A stretch of DNA of 64,000 bases, from contig CAJUPY010000008.1 of assembly GCA_910588035.1 (NCBI GenBank), forward strand, positions 1-64,000, read 5' to 3'. Below, in pieces: positions 50,428-60,078 of the stretch (its first letter is position 1; each line of letters opens with the position of its first letter). Both the position numbers and the translations under genes were made by a program. The notes beneath the pieces are model-generated. The model was given only the letters and a program-made list of their open reading frames with translations. It ran no database searches and was not told the origin of the DNA. The stretch comes from an uncultured Muribaculaceae bacterium (GTDB lineage: Bacteria; Bacteroidota; Bacteroidia; Bacteroidales; Muribaculaceae).

Positions 50428-52581
50428 TTATCTGATAATCACTTTTGTGACTTTAGAGCCCTGACGGCGAATGTAGATGCCGTTCTCAGGATTGTTGACA
50501 CGAACGCCCTGAAGGTTGTAGAACTCGACGGGAGCGTTTTCGTCGTCGGTTGAAACGTTTTCAACGCCGCTGAGTTTCTTCTGGCATGTCACTTCGATTG
50601 TCTTGATCTGAGAGTTGGCAGTAACAGTGAAGACCACTTCTTTAGCACCTTCGGCCAGAGTCCATGTGTTGTCGGCGTATGTTCCTTTCTGATTGTCGGC
50701 AAGTTTAATGACGCTCTTTGTATTTGCGAATGTGTATTTGATCTCGGTGATGAGATTTGTGGCATCGTCAGATGCGACAGTCATGGTCGCGCCGTTGTAA
50801 ACGCGTAAGTTAACGTTGGTTTCGCTTGCATACCAGATTTTAGTGTCGGTCGAAGTGCCTTTGGTAGCAACGACGCTGACGTTTCCGTTAGTGAACTTAG
50901 TATTGCTGACGTTGATAGATTTGCCGGAGTCTCCGGTAGCGTCCGCTATTGAGTAAGAGGGAGTGAGAGTAGAGGGATCGGTGAAGTTGAACATCGCCAT
51001 GTTGTCTGCGACGACAAGAATTGTGTAAGCGGCTGTGGCAACGTTGCTGTCGGCAAAGCCCTCTTTAACGGCGATGGCTTTGATCGTGATCTCTTCGTCG
51101 ATCACGATCGGGGTTGAGTAAACCTGGCTGTCGGCGTTGGGGTTTGTTCCGTCGAGGGTATAGTAGATAGTTGCACCTTCTGTTGCACATTTGATCTCGA
51201 CCTCAGTGCCTTTTGCAACTTCGCCTGCTGCGACAGAGAAAGTCGGGGTGGCAGCAGCCTCAAGACCCTGGGCGTTGATTACCTCAGTCACAAGAATCTG
51301 CCAATCACCTTTAAAGTTAGAGACGAAACCGCGGACGGTCATGTTCTGTCCTGTTGCGATGTTTCCGATGTAGAATTGGTCAAAGAGATTGGCTTTGGTT
51401 TCGGGATCTTGCGGGTTTGATGCGGTGAAGTTTCTGCCAGAGCCGGCCACGTCGACGTTTTTGATCTCGATGTAAGAGAGCATCGGCTCACCGTTGAAGT
51501 CATCGATAGTGGTTTCGATAGGTTTGATCTCGCCTTCGTTTGAGCCTTTGGTGAAGCCTGTGGGAGAGACGATTTCGGGATAGCCGCCCCCTTTGGTAGC
51601 GTCGTAGCCGTAGAGATCATACTTGCCGCTGTATCCGCCGGGAATCACGTCACCGTTGACGTAGGTCTGACCTGTCGAACCATAGGCCATGATCCAAGCC
51701 GATCCGTCGGTCATGATCAGGTTGTTACCTTTCTGGTAGACTGCCTTGGCATTGCCTTTGACGGTTGTGGCGTTTGACTTGTCGGCAAGGGCGATAAATG
51801 CCGCGATATTGTCGACAGAAGCGGGAACGACATATTTTGCCGAGGCGACCGCGCTGTTTTCCATACCATCTTTGACAGCGATAGCCTTGACGGTAGTGGT
51901 CTCGTTGATTGTGATCTCACCGGTGTAGGCTGTTGATTGGGCGGTGGGGTTTGTTCCGTCGATGGTGTAGTGAATCGAAGCACCTTCGGTAGCGCATGCT
52001 ATCGAGACTTTTGTTCCCGCCTCTACTGTTCCGGCACCCGGAGTGAAAGTCGGGGTTGCGACAGATTCAGCTACCTGTTTTCCGGCCTCTACATATACAA
52101 ACTGGGTGAACTGCTGGTTGTACTTTGTTGTTGCACTCTCAAATTTGTAGACTGTGCCGGCAGCTTGCGCGTCAGAGGGAATTTCGAATGTGTACTCTTG
52201 TCCTCTGACGTTCACAGCCGTAGACTCTCCGATCTGTTTGTCACCGGCATAGAAGTTGATTTTGCTGTTGGCGTTTTCAGATGTGCCGTAATCACCTGAA
52301 GTCGTGGTGATCTTGATTGCTTGACAGTTGATTGGCAGAGAGAATGAGATGTAGGCTCCGGCAGCCTTTTTGCCGGCGATCATCAGATAACCGCTTGAGT
52401 CGTACGTGCCCATGAATGTATAGGCGATATTAGTGGCGGTTGAAGTTTTTGTAGCTGCGGTGGTTGAAGACGCATTGACAGCCCAAGAGTAGTCATTCGT
52501 CCAATCTTCGGTGATGTCAGCCGCTTTTGCACCTGTGAACAGAGCAAGTGCGCAAGTTAACGTGAGTAGAAATCGTTTCAT
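50428..52581 (-). CDS. Secreted multidomain protein with chitobiase-type repeats and a type IX sorting tail
   Basis: 717-residue exported protein. Signal peptide 1-20 (MKRFLLTLTCALALFTGAKA). A beta-rich N-terminal domain (about 21-165) precedes two chitobiase/beta-hexosaminidase C-terminal-like repeats (about 175-252 and 444-521), both with CATEGAxIxYTxDGTNP and KAIAVK. Between them lies an OB-fold-like domain (about 256-438). The C-terminus (about 670-717) has APVEFYNLQGVRVNNPENGIYIRR, which resembles the type IX secretion sorting domain and would route the protein through the PorQ-containing system to the cell surface. No glycoside-hydrolase active site is visible, so an adhesive or structural role is likelier. 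Confidence 0.82.
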   Translation of the reverse strand: MKRFLLTLTCALALFTGAKAADITEDWTNDYSWAVNASSTTAATKTSTATNIAYTFMGTYDSSGYLMIAGKKAAGAYISFSLPINCQAIKITTTSGDYGTSENANSKINFYAGDKQIGESTAVNVRGQEYTFEIPSDAQAAGTVYKFESATTKYNQQFTQFVYVEAGKQVAESVATPTFTPGAGTVEAGTKVSIACATEGASIHYTIDGTNPTAQSTAYTGEITINETTTVKAIAVKDGMENSAVASAKYVVPASVDNIAAFIALADKSNATTVKGNAKAVYQKGNNLIMTDGSAWIMAYGSTGQTYVNGDVIPGGYSGKYDLYGYDATKGGGYPEIVSPTGFTKGSNEGEIKPIETTIDDFNGEPMLSYIEIKNVDVAGSGRNFTASNPQDPETKANLFDQFYIGNIATGQNMTVRGFVSNFKGDWQILVTEVINAQGLEAAATPTFSVAAGEVAKGTEVEIKCATEGATIYYTLDGTNPNADSQVYSTPIVIDEEITIKAIAVKEGFADSNVATAAYTILVVADNMAMFNFTDPSTLTPSYSIADATGDSGKSINVSNTKFTNGNVSVVATKGTSTDTKIWYASETNVNLRVYNGATMTVASDDATNLITEIKYTFANTKSVIKLADNQKGTYADNTWTLAEGAKEVVFTVTANSQIKTIEVTCQKKLSGVENVSTDDENAPVEFYNLQGVRVNNPENGIYIRRQGSKVTKVIIR

Positions 52582-52627
52582 TTAATTGGTTTTAGGGTTA
52601 ATAATCGTTTAGTTTGTGTCGTGGTTG

Positions 52628-52635
52628 CAAAGATA
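52628..52635 (-). promoter_or_regulatory. Candidate -7 element for the secreted cargo gene
   Basis: The minus strand reads TATCTTTG, 47 bases before the ATG. No -33 box is clear. Confidence 0.5.
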
Positions 52636-52719
52636 CACATTAAAAATGAGAATATAGTTGGAATATCATGTAGATTTGAGGATAAACATATGGAAAAAAT
52701 TGCAGTGAGACAACCTCAG

Positions 52720-52751
52720 TTGCAATCTGAATGGAAAAAATCGTAACTTTG
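52720..52751 (+). promoter_or_regulatory. Promoter of the second ABC-F gene
   Basis: TTG (52720-52722), 21 bases, TAACTTTG (52744-52751). The ATG at 52769 is 17 bases further, giving a leader of about 12 bases. Confidence 0.65.
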
Positions 52752-52768
52752 CAGTTCAATTCAAGACT

Positions 52769-54727
52769 ATGATCTCGATAAATAACCTTTCGGTCGAATT
52801 CAGCGCGAAATCGTTGTTCGACAACATCAATTACGTCATCAACAAAAAAGACAAAATAGCCCTTGTCGGCAAAAACGGTGCCGGCAAGTCAACAATGCTG
52901 AAGATTATCGCCGGACTTCAGAAGCCGACATCGGGCACTGTTGCCGTTCCACAAGACACGACAATCGGTTATCTGCCGCAGCAGATGATACTCAACGACA
53001 CCATGACTGTGGTCGAGGAGGTGAGACAGGCGTTCTCACATCTTGACGCTATGCACGATGAGCTTGATCGTCTCAATGGCGAGTTGCTCACGCGCACCGA
53101 CTATGAGTCAGATTCATATCACGATCTCATTGACCGCATGACAACTCTGACCGATCGTCTGGCAATGGAAGAGAGCGAGAACAGCGAGGCAGAAATGGAG
53201 AAGACGCTTCTCGGACTCGGATTCGTGCGCGAGGACTTCAACCGGCCTACATCGGAGTTCAGCGGCGGTTGGCGCATGAGAATCGAGTTGGCCAAGCTGT
53301 TGTTGAGACGCCCCGACGTTCTGCTGCTCGACGAGCCTACCAACCACCTTGACATCGAGTCGATTCAGTGGCTTGAGAACTTCCTGGTAAGCAAGGCCGA
53401 TGCGGTTGTTCTGGTGAGTCACGACAGAGCGTTCATCGACAATGTGACCAACCGCACTATCGAGATCACTATGGGCAAGATCTATGACTATGCGGTCAAT
53501 TATTCGAAATTTGTCGAGCTGCGCAAGGAGCGTCTCGAACAGCAGATGCGTGCCTATCAGAATCAGCAGAAGCAGATTCAGGAGACGGAAGACTTCATTG
53601 AGCGTTTCCGATACAAGGCCACTAAGGCGGTTCAGGTTCAGAGTCGCATCAAGCAACTGTCGCGCATCGAGCGCATTGAGGTAGACGAGGTCGACACGTC
53701 ACATCTCAACCTTAAATTTCCGCCTGCACCGCGTTCGGGCGACTATCCGGTCATAGCCGACACTGTCGGCAAGGCCTATGGTGACCATGTTGTTTTCGAT
53801 AACGCCACGTTCACAATCAAACGCGGAGAGAAAATCGCGTTTGTCGGAAAGAACGGCGAGGGTAAGTCCACCCTGGTGAAATGTATCATGGGTGAGATTC
53901 CATTTACAGGCTCGCTAAAAATAGGGCACAATGTCAAAATCGGATATTTCGCACAGAACCAGGCTCAGTTGCTCGACGGTGAGATCACTGTCTTTGACAC
54001 GATCGACCGTGTCGCTGTCGGTGACATCAGAACGAAGATACGCGACATTCTCGGGGCATTCATGTTTGGCGGCGAGGCCTCGGACAAAAAGGTGAAAGTG
54101 TTGTCGGGCGGCGAGAAGACGCGCCTGGCAATGATCAGACTGTTGCTTGAACCGGTCAATCTGCTCATTCTCGACGAGCCTACCAATCATCTCGACATGA
54201 AGACCAAAGACATCTTGAAACAGGCTATAAAAGATTTCAATGGAACGGTTATAGTCGTCAGCCACGACCGTGAGTTTCTCGACGGTCTTGTTGACAAGGT
54301 GTTTGAGTTTGGCGGTGGCAAGGTCAAGGAGTGTCTCGGAGGCATCTATGAGTTTCTTGAGAAGAAGAAACTGGCGTCACTGGCTGAACTTGAGTTGTCA
54401 AAATCACCTTCGGCCGATGTAGTCAAGCCAAAGGCAGAGTCACCGAAATCTGCGCAGGCTCCCGAACCGAAGCAACAGCGTAAGCTGAGCTATGCCGAGC
54501 AGCGCGAATATGAAAAAATGGGAAAACGGGCACGCAAGAAAGTCGAGGAGGCCGAGGCCGAGATCTCACGCATCGAAGGTGAGATTGCCGCGGTTGAGCA
54601 GGAGATATCGGCCGGAGCGGTTGATTCGACTGTGTTTGAGCGGCATGCGTCCTTGAACAAGCAGCTTGAGAACGCCATGAGCATGTGGGAACTCGCATCA
54701 ATGGAAGCTGAAAGCTTCAATAAATGA
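52769..54727 (+). CDS. ABC-F family ATPase (YheS/YbiT-like)
   Basis: 652-residue ABC-F protein with two nucleotide-binding domains. First: ALVGKNGAGKSTMLK, FSGGWRMRIELAKLLL, VLLLDEPTNHLD. Second: AFVGKNGEGKSTLVK, LSGGEKTRLAMIRLLL, LLILDEPTNHLD. The linker (about 240-315) is rich in Arg and Gln (ERLEQQMRAYQNQQKQIQE), suited to the P-site tRNA interaction motif, and a C-terminal coiled coil follows (about 560-650). Probably acts on stalled ribosomes. A distinct paralogue of the 25.1 kb ABC-F protein. The mltG gene starts 7 bases after its stop. Confidence 0.88.
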   Translation: MISINNLSVEFSAKSLFDNINYVINKKDKIALVGKNGAGKSTMLKIIAGLQKPTSGTVAVPQDTTIGYLPQQMILNDTMTVVEEVRQAFSHLDAMHDELDRLNGELLTRTDYESDSYHDLIDRMTTLTDRLAMEESENSEAEMEKTLLGLGFVREDFNRPTSEFSGGWRMRIELAKLLLRRPDVLLLDEPTNHLDIESIQWLENFLVSKADAVVLVSHDRAFIDNVTNRTIEITMGKIYDYAVNYSKFVELRKERLEQQMRAYQNQQKQIQETEDFIERFRYKATKAVQVQSRIKQLSRIERIEVDEVDTSHLNLKFPPAPRSGDYPVIADTVGKAYGDHVVFDNATFTIKRGEKIAFVGKNGEGKSTLVKCIMGEIPFTGSLKIGHNVKIGYFAQNQAQLLDGEITVFDTIDRVAVGDIRTKIRDILGAFMFGGEASDKKVKVLSGGEKTRLAMIRLLLEPVNLLILDEPTNHLDMKTKDILKQAIKDFNGTVIVVSHDREFLDGLVDKVFEFGGGKVKECLGGIYEFLEKKKLASLAELELSKSPSADVVKPKAESPKSAQAPEPKQQRKLSYAEQREYEKMGKRARKKVEEAEAEISRIEGEIAAVEQEISAGAVDSTVFERHASLNKQLENAMSMWELASMEAESFNK

Positions 54728-54734
54728 CTGTCAT

Positions 54735-55775
54735 ATGACAAAGAAGAGAAATAACCGTAAGAACCTGTTGACGGCAGTTTACGCGACATCGCTTGTCATT
54801 GCGTTTATTGTGGTTGCCGCTGTGGCCGCATGGCAATATGCGACGGTCAGCTACAGATCGGCGTCGGGTGAGTGTTACCTGTACATTCCTAAAAACATCA
54901 GCAGGGACGCGATGACCGACTCATTGAAAAAACTTGACGAAGATTTCGGATCGAGAGTGTCGACTTTGTTTGACATGATGAACGGAAATGTGGAGAGAGC
55001 GCACGGCGCATATCTGGTAGACAGGAACACTACGGCACTCAATCTGGCACGTCGCCTTAAGAACGGACGCCAGTCGCCGGTGAAGGTGACGTTCAACAAT
55101 TTGCGCACAATGGGTCAACTTGCTGACCGCGTTGCCTCTCAACTTGAATTTAATCGTGAAGACTTTTTTGAAGCCTGTGACTCGGTTTTGCCTGAAATGG
55201 GATTCAAAAAGAGCGAGTATCCGGCGGCATTTTTCCCCGATACATATGAATTTTATTGGACGGCCGCTCCCGTGAAAGTGGTGGAGATGTTGGCCGGCTA
55301 CAGGAATAAATTCTGGAACGAGGAACGCCGACTGAAGGCACGAGAACTCGGACTGACTCCCGTCGGTGTCGCTACCATTGCCTCGATTGTCGAGGAGGAG
55401 TCGGCCAAGGGAGATGAACGTCCGACAATCGCACGCCTTTACATCAACCGGCTGCAACGGGGCATGCCCCTTCAGGCCGATCCGACCGTCAAGTTTGCCA
55501 CTGGCGATTTCTCGTTGCGACGCATAGGGACCAAACACCTTGCCATCGAGTCGCCCTATAACACTTATAGAAACAAAGGATTGCCGCCCGGACCGATAAG
55601 AATTGTCGAGCGTCGCACTCTCGAACAGGTTCTTGACGCTCCGGTAAACAACTATCTCTACATGTGTGCCAAAGAAGATTTCTCAGGATATCACAATTTT
55701 GCCTCAGACTTCGCGACACATAAGCAGAATGCACGACGCTATCAACAGGAATTGAACCGCCTCGGAATTAACTGA
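54735..55775 (+). CDS. mltG: Endolytic murein transglycosylase MltG
   Basis: 346-residue inner-membrane enzyme that cleaves nascent glycan strands and helps set chain length. One N-terminal membrane helix (about 12-34) is followed by a LysM-like subdomain and the YceG catalytic domain. Catalytic Glu (E220, corresponding to E218 in E. coli) is in TIASIVEEESAKGDERP; the downstream RLQRGMPLQADPTVKFATGD and SPYNTYRNKGLPPGPI are family hallmarks. It is 7 bases behind the ABC-F gene. The DUF3298 gene follows after 59 bases. Confidence 0.94.
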   Translation: MTKKRNNRKNLLTAVYATSLVIAFIVVAAVAAWQYATVSYRSASGECYLYIPKNISRDAMTDSLKKLDEDFGSRVSTLFDMMNGNVERAHGAYLVDRNTTALNLARRLKNGRQSPVKVTFNNLRTMGQLADRVASQLEFNREDFFEACDSVLPEMGFKKSEYPAAFFPDTYEFYWTAAPVKVVEMLAGYRNKFWNEERRLKARELGLTPVGVATIASIVEEESAKGDERPTIARLYINRLQRGMPLQADPTVKFATGDFSLRRIGTKHLAIESPYNTYRNKGLPPGPIRIVERRTLEQVLDAPVNNYLYMCAKEDFSGYHNFASDFATHKQNARRYQQELNRLGIN

Positions 55776-55834
55776 CTGTGAACTTTATCGTGTTCTGTAT
55801 GTTTAATTTAATAAATCCTTTAAAAATTTAAGAA

Positions 55835-56725
55835 ATGAGATCGATTATATTGACATCATTAGCGGCTGCCTCACTGACAGCTATAGTGTCGACATCGTGT
55901 GGTTCACAGAACAAGACAGAGCAGACTCCGCTGGTTGAGTATGACGGACAGACATGGTGCACGACAGTCAAGACCGATGCCACGGTTGATACCATATTTA
56001 ACTTTGACGGCACTCAGGTGGCGTCAACACGCATCTCGCGCTTTAAAGCTGCAGCCGACAGTAATTTCTATGCGTCGGTAAACGTCTATGGCAATGCCAC
56101 CAACGAGGTTATCAACGGTGCGTTTGCAAAATATATTGAAGAAGTATTCTCGACTTTCCAATCCAATGATGAGTCTACCGACAAAGCAATTGGCGTTGAT
56201 TCTCTGAAAACAGCCGGAATCGCCGAACTGACATCTGTTGTCGACGGTTGTGTCGGTTATTTCAACAATGAGGTTATTCCAACTGCACAGAAAGACAGTG
56301 TCATAGCCACCAATCTGTCGGTAGAGATCAAGCCTGTGTGGGCCGATGATTCATACGTTACCTATGCTATGGCCTCGGGATGCTACTATGGTGGAGCGCA
56401 TGGTGAGGAAGACTTCTATCTGATGACTTTCGACTCCAAAACCGGTGCGCAGATGGGTTTCTACAATCTGATTCCGGCCGACAAGCAAGACCAGATGCGG
56501 GAGAAGCTGCTTGATGTTATCAGCCGCACCGATGATCAGACTGTCGAGTCTTATCTGGCCATGGTCAACCAATGGATCGGAAATGACAAGAGCGAGAGCT
56601 GGACTGTGAAGACTTTCCCGATCTATCATGTCGCACTGACAGGTCAAGGATATGTTTTCTGTTATCCCAAATATTCGATCGCTCCCGGTGCCGCAGGCTG
56701 TCCGATTTATGTAGTTCCCGAATAA
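55835..56725 (+). CDS. DUF3298/RsiV-like lipoprotein
   Basis: 296-residue envelope lipoprotein. The signal peptide ends in the lipobox TIVSTSCGSQ-like segment (VSTSC). The mature protein has a DUF4163-type N-terminal part and a DUF3298 C-terminal part: YVTYAMASGCYYGGAHGEEDFYLMTFDSKTGAQM is the characteristic GGAHG segment. RsiV, the Bacillus lysozyme-sensing anti-sigma factor, shares this fold; Bacteroidales versions are free lipoproteins that may bind lysozyme-type proteins or muropeptides. It ends 6 bases from the convergent pEtN-transferase-like gene. Confidence 0.8.
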   Translation: MRSIILTSLAAASLTAIVSTSCGSQNKTEQTPLVEYDGQTWCTTVKTDATVDTIFNFDGTQVASTRISRFKAAADSNFYASVNVYGNATNEVINGAFAKYIEEVFSTFQSNDESTDKAIGVDSLKTAGIAELTSVVDGCVGYFNNEVIPTAQKDSVIATNLSVEIKPVWADDSYVTYAMASGCYYGGAHGEEDFYLMTFDSKTGAQMGFYNLIPADKQDQMREKLLDVISRTDDQTVESYLAMVNQWIGNDKSESWTVKTFPIYHVALTGQGYVFCYPKYSIAPGAAGCPIYVVPE

Positions 56726-56731
56726 GGAGCG

Positions 56732-58513
56732 TTATAACTTATCATCTGCGACACGCACCCTGCCCTCATAGGTCAGGAGCGTGTCGCGGTTGTGTCTGTA
56801 CTCCCTGTGTCCGATTGACGATGTAACATCGAAATGAGACGATTCGATGTCGAAAATGGAACACAGCAGTTCATAGGTCAGATCGTTGGTTATATATCGT
56901 GGAGCGTTCTCTTTCAGAATAGAAAACCGTTCGTGATGACGTTTGCGATAGTCTTCTGATAGCCATGCCATGAGCGGAATGCGGGTATTTTCAAAGCCGT
57001 CGAAGCGTGGCGAACGGCGTTTACGGGGATTCTCGCCGTGGTCAGACACATAGACCATTGCCTCGAGATTCAAATGAGTCGAGGCATAGTCATGTATCAT
57101 GCCGAGCACCTTGTCGGTGTAGTGAATGGCGTTCATGTAATTCACGACATCGTCGCGCATCGAGGGTGATCTCCAGACTGTGTCTTTTTCCGGAAAACGG
57201 TTCAGATAGTTGAAGTGGCTGCCTTTCAGATGAATGACCACAAGGTTATCGGTGTCGGGATTCACCTCGTCGAGAAAATCGACAAGATATTCGTCAAATT
57301 GAGGTTTGTTGACTTCCTGATGTGTCCATTTGGCCACATCAGCAGTTTCGGCAATGAGCGATACCGGAGTGTCGAATGTGCCGAGATGTCCCTGGTTGCT
57401 GTACCAGTGAACCCTACGGCCGAGACGTCGCGCTACATCGATTATCGAACATGCATTGCTGAAACCGGTATCGGAATATTGGTTGGCCTCTGTTACCATC
57501 ATTCTGACAGCAGGCACTGTTTGGATTGCGCATGAATAGGCGTTTTTAAACAGAATCGTGCCTTCGTCGCAGAGTTTCGATTCAAGCCACGGTGTGGTTA
57601 TGTGGTCAAGAGGAGTGAACGCGCTCATGAAATCGCGGTTGGCCGACTCTCCTATGACAAGAATCACCGTCGACGGTCTGGCAGACCTCGGTGAAAGTTC
57701 TTTCAGCTGAAGTGATTCAGCACGTTCCGCCGCTCCGGCCTTGTAATCGGCTATTCCTTTTCTGAAACTTTTCACTTCATTGGCCAGATAGATCAGTCCG
57801 AGTCTGTTCCAGGGTGAGCGTTTCCCCTTGAACATCATCACGGTCATCGCTATGGCATACGCGGCGAGCAGACTTGCCTGAACATCTGAGATAACGATGT
57901 CGCTGCCACCGGCGATGTCGCCGTAGAGAATGAGTGAGATGACGGCGACCGACAGCAATATCGCTCCTCTGACAACAAAGACATTGTAATAGCGCATGAA
58001 CTCGAGTACCTCATTGAGGCCTGTCGACATGACGACCTCGACACTCGTTGAGTCAAATATGTTTTTATACAAGAAATAGTATCCGATTTGAGCGACGGCC
58101 ATGATCAGAAACGCTGTCTCTACGATCCACAGAATGACCGACAGAAAGATACCGCCCTGAAATGCAGGCGCAAGCAGAATGAGACTGCCTGACAGCCCCC
58201 AGAGATATAGTCCGAAAGTTGTGTCCATGTAGTTGTCATAGTCGGGCGAGGTATTGCGGTTGACGATGTGGTAGAGTACAGGATAGGTCATCATGGTCAG
58301 CAATGAGGTGGTGGCGGCAATGATTGTCGCAGGGCATGGTGCGAAAGATCCGGCAATGAACCATGGTGTCATGGCCAATAACGAGGCCACGCCCATGCGT
58401 GTGGTCTGCTGGTGTATGGCCGACCGTGAAAGACCGTGGTTGAATGTGCGGTAGATCAGTGTGGACAGAATAAACAATGCCACAGCTACAACGGTAAATA
58501 TGATGTAATTCAT
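56732..58513 (-). CDS. Phosphoethanolamine transferase-like sulfatase-fold membrane enzyme
   Basis: 593-residue EptA/CptA-type enzyme. Five or six N-terminal membrane helices (about 2-20, 43-60, 64-85, 104-145, 180-200, 209-228) lead into a periplasmic alkaline-phosphatase/sulfatase domain. Metal ligand E289 is in VIGESANRDFMSAF; the nucleophile Thr (T332) is in YSCAIQTVPAVRMM, at the position of MCR-1 T285 counted from the shared SC; LKGSHFNYLNRFPE and VYVSDHGENP carry the remaining ligands. The second Cys of the usual disulfide near the nucleophile (Cys291 in MCR-1) is Met here. It probably adds phosphoethanolamine to lipid A or a surface glycan. Acceptor unproven. Confidence 0.83.
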   Translation of the reverse strand: MNYIIFTVVAVALFILSTLIYRTFNHGLSRSAIHQQTTRMGVASLLAMTPWFIAGSFAPCPATIIAATTSLLTMMTYPVLYHIVNRNTSPDYDNYMDTTFGLYLWGLSGSLILLAPAFQGGIFLSVILWIVETAFLIMAVAQIGYYFLYKNIFDSTSVEVVMSTGLNEVLEFMRYYNVFVVRGAILLSVAVISLILYGDIAGGSDIVISDVQASLLAAYAIAMTVMMFKGKRSPWNRLGLIYLANEVKSFRKGIADYKAGAAERAESLQLKELSPRSARPSTVILVIGESANRDFMSAFTPLDHITTPWLESKLCDEGTILFKNAYSCAIQTVPAVRMMVTEANQYSDTGFSNACSIIDVARRLGRRVHWYSNQGHLGTFDTPVSLIAETADVAKWTHQEVNKPQFDEYLVDFLDEVNPDTDNLVVIHLKGSHFNYLNRFPEKDTVWRSPSMRDDVVNYMNAIHYTDKVLGMIHDYASTHLNLEAMVYVSDHGENPRKRRSPRFDGFENTRIPLMAWLSEDYRKRHHERFSILKENAPRYITNDLTYELLCSIFDIESSHFDVTSSIGHREYRHNRDTLLTYEGRVRVADDKL

Positions 58514-58569
58514 TGTTCAATACATTTTTGCAAAGATAGCACATATGATGCAGCTGTGAAATATTGGTT

Positions 58570-60078
58570 TTAGAAAAAAACGGCCGCAGAGATTGAATAG
58601 CTGTTGTTCAGGGTTGTTGACAATGAACTTGCGGTGATTTTCAAGGCGAGTTTCTCAGGGAGGGCGATAGAGGCCGAGACTGTTGCACCTGCATAAGAGA
58701 CATTGCGTGACTGAGCGAGATATTCTGTCTCGGCAGCATCTATTATCGCTGTGACTCCTTCGTCGGGCATGTAGAACCGGCCGGTGATATTATTGCGATA
58801 ACCATAGCTCACACGTGTCTCAAGCAAAAGACGTGGGGTTTTGAGATATGACACCCGGAGTGATGCGTTTCCACAGATGTTGTTGATGATGCGCCGGGCG
58901 TCGGGCGATGAATGAATTTGATTGTTGTGGTTGTAGTCTCCGGTCAGTTCTCCGGTCATTGTCCACCTGTTGTCCACAGCCAACGAATACATACCTGATA
59001 ATCTGAAATCCACACTGTTGCAGACATAAAGGGTGAGTGACGCTATCTCAGGATAGCTGCCCGAGGTCGCGTCTCCAAAAATGTTTTCGTTGCCGAGTCG
59101 TCTGACGATGTTGACATGACTGTTGACCGCGAAAGACTTTCCACGCCAGCCTGCTTCAACTCTGTATTCCATTTGTCGGACATCTGCAATAGGTAGCTTG
59201 TTCAGGTCAGTAAGAATATTTGTGAATGAAAGCCGGTGAAATGAAACTGATGCCACAGGCCCTGAACAATTATCACATGGGTGCATGTCGACAGAGATTC
59301 CGTATCGCCACCCGGTGTAGTAAGTTGACAGACCCACTCCGGCAAACCTTGTGTAGTCGGTTCCGAGTCCGGTGAGATGATATAATTTCTCTACGCCGAG
59401 TTCACTGACAAATTCAACAGAATTTGACTGTTTGTATTTCATTGCGTCAATCGCAGAGGCGATTATCAGTCGGTTTGTCTTGAGGCCGATTCCGGCAGAA
59501 ATGTCAAGTCTGCCTGTCACATTGCGTGGGCGTGGATCGACATTCCGGTAATTGAGCCCGGCTTCATAGCCGACCGACGCACCGTAGATAGCTTTTGAGG
59601 AAAATGATGATGAGACACTGCCGCCGAAACGATACAGTTCACTTTTCATGTCGCCTCCGGTCGAATCAGCGAGAATGTAGGGGTAGACCATATCATAGTC
59701 AGAGGTCTCGCACCATTTCACTGATTTTATTTTTCCGTTGGAATATCCTGCGAAGCCGGTCAGCGTGTAGTTGTCGTGTCTCAGATATGATTCGGCATCA
59801 AACGATGTGAAATTCTCACCTTTGCCTTCGGCGGGAAGATATGGCTGTCCGTTTCTGGCCGATGTTTTTTCCCAACCTACGGTCACATTGTTAAGCGAAT
59901 GGTCTCTGATCAGACCTTTCAAGGCCGGATTGGCATATACGGTGCTGAAAAGATGAGATGACGACTGTATTTCTTCCTGAAGATGTTTGATTGTGTATGT
60001 TGATTCATTATCGGCAACGCAAAAAAGGTGTCCGCATGAAACCAACGCTGATAAAAGCAGAGTGTGTCTCATGATCAT
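58570..60078 (-). CDS. DUF6850 outer-membrane beta-barrel protein
   Basis: 502-residue outer-membrane protein. Signal peptide (about 1-24, MRHTLLLSALVSCGHLFCVA) and a chain of amphipathic beta strands ending in LNNSYSISAAVFF, with the terminal Phe of barrel proteins. The family (DUF6850) is known only from Bacteroidetes and usually follows a DUF4876 lipoprotein and a TonB receptor, as here. Its start overlaps the DUF4876 stop by 4 bases (ATGA). No enzymatic motifs. Likely a porin or partner of the receptor; substrate unknown. Confidence 0.8.
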   Translation of the reverse strand: MIMRHTLLLSALVSCGHLFCVADNESTYTIKHLQEEIQSSSHLFSTVYANPALKGLIRDHSLNNVTVGWEKTSARNGQPYLPAEGKGENFTSFDAESYLRHDNYTLTGFAGYSNGKIKSVKWCETSDYDMVYPYILADSTGGDMKSELYRFGGSVSSSFSSKAIYGASVGYEAGLNYRNVDPRPRNVTGRLDISAGIGLKTNRLIIASAIDAMKYKQSNSVEFVSELGVEKLYHLTGLGTDYTRFAGVGLSTYYTGWRYGISVDMHPCDNCSGPVASVSFHRLSFTNILTDLNKLPIADVRQMEYRVEAGWRGKSFAVNSHVNIVRRLGNENIFGDATSGSYPEIASLTLYVCNSVDFRLSGMYSLAVDNRWTMTGELTGDYNHNNQIHSSPDARRIINNICGNASLRVSYLKTPRLLLETRVSYGYRNNITGRFYMPDEGVTAIIDAAETEYLAQSRNVSYAGATVSASIALPEKLALKITASSLSTTLNNSYSISAAVFF

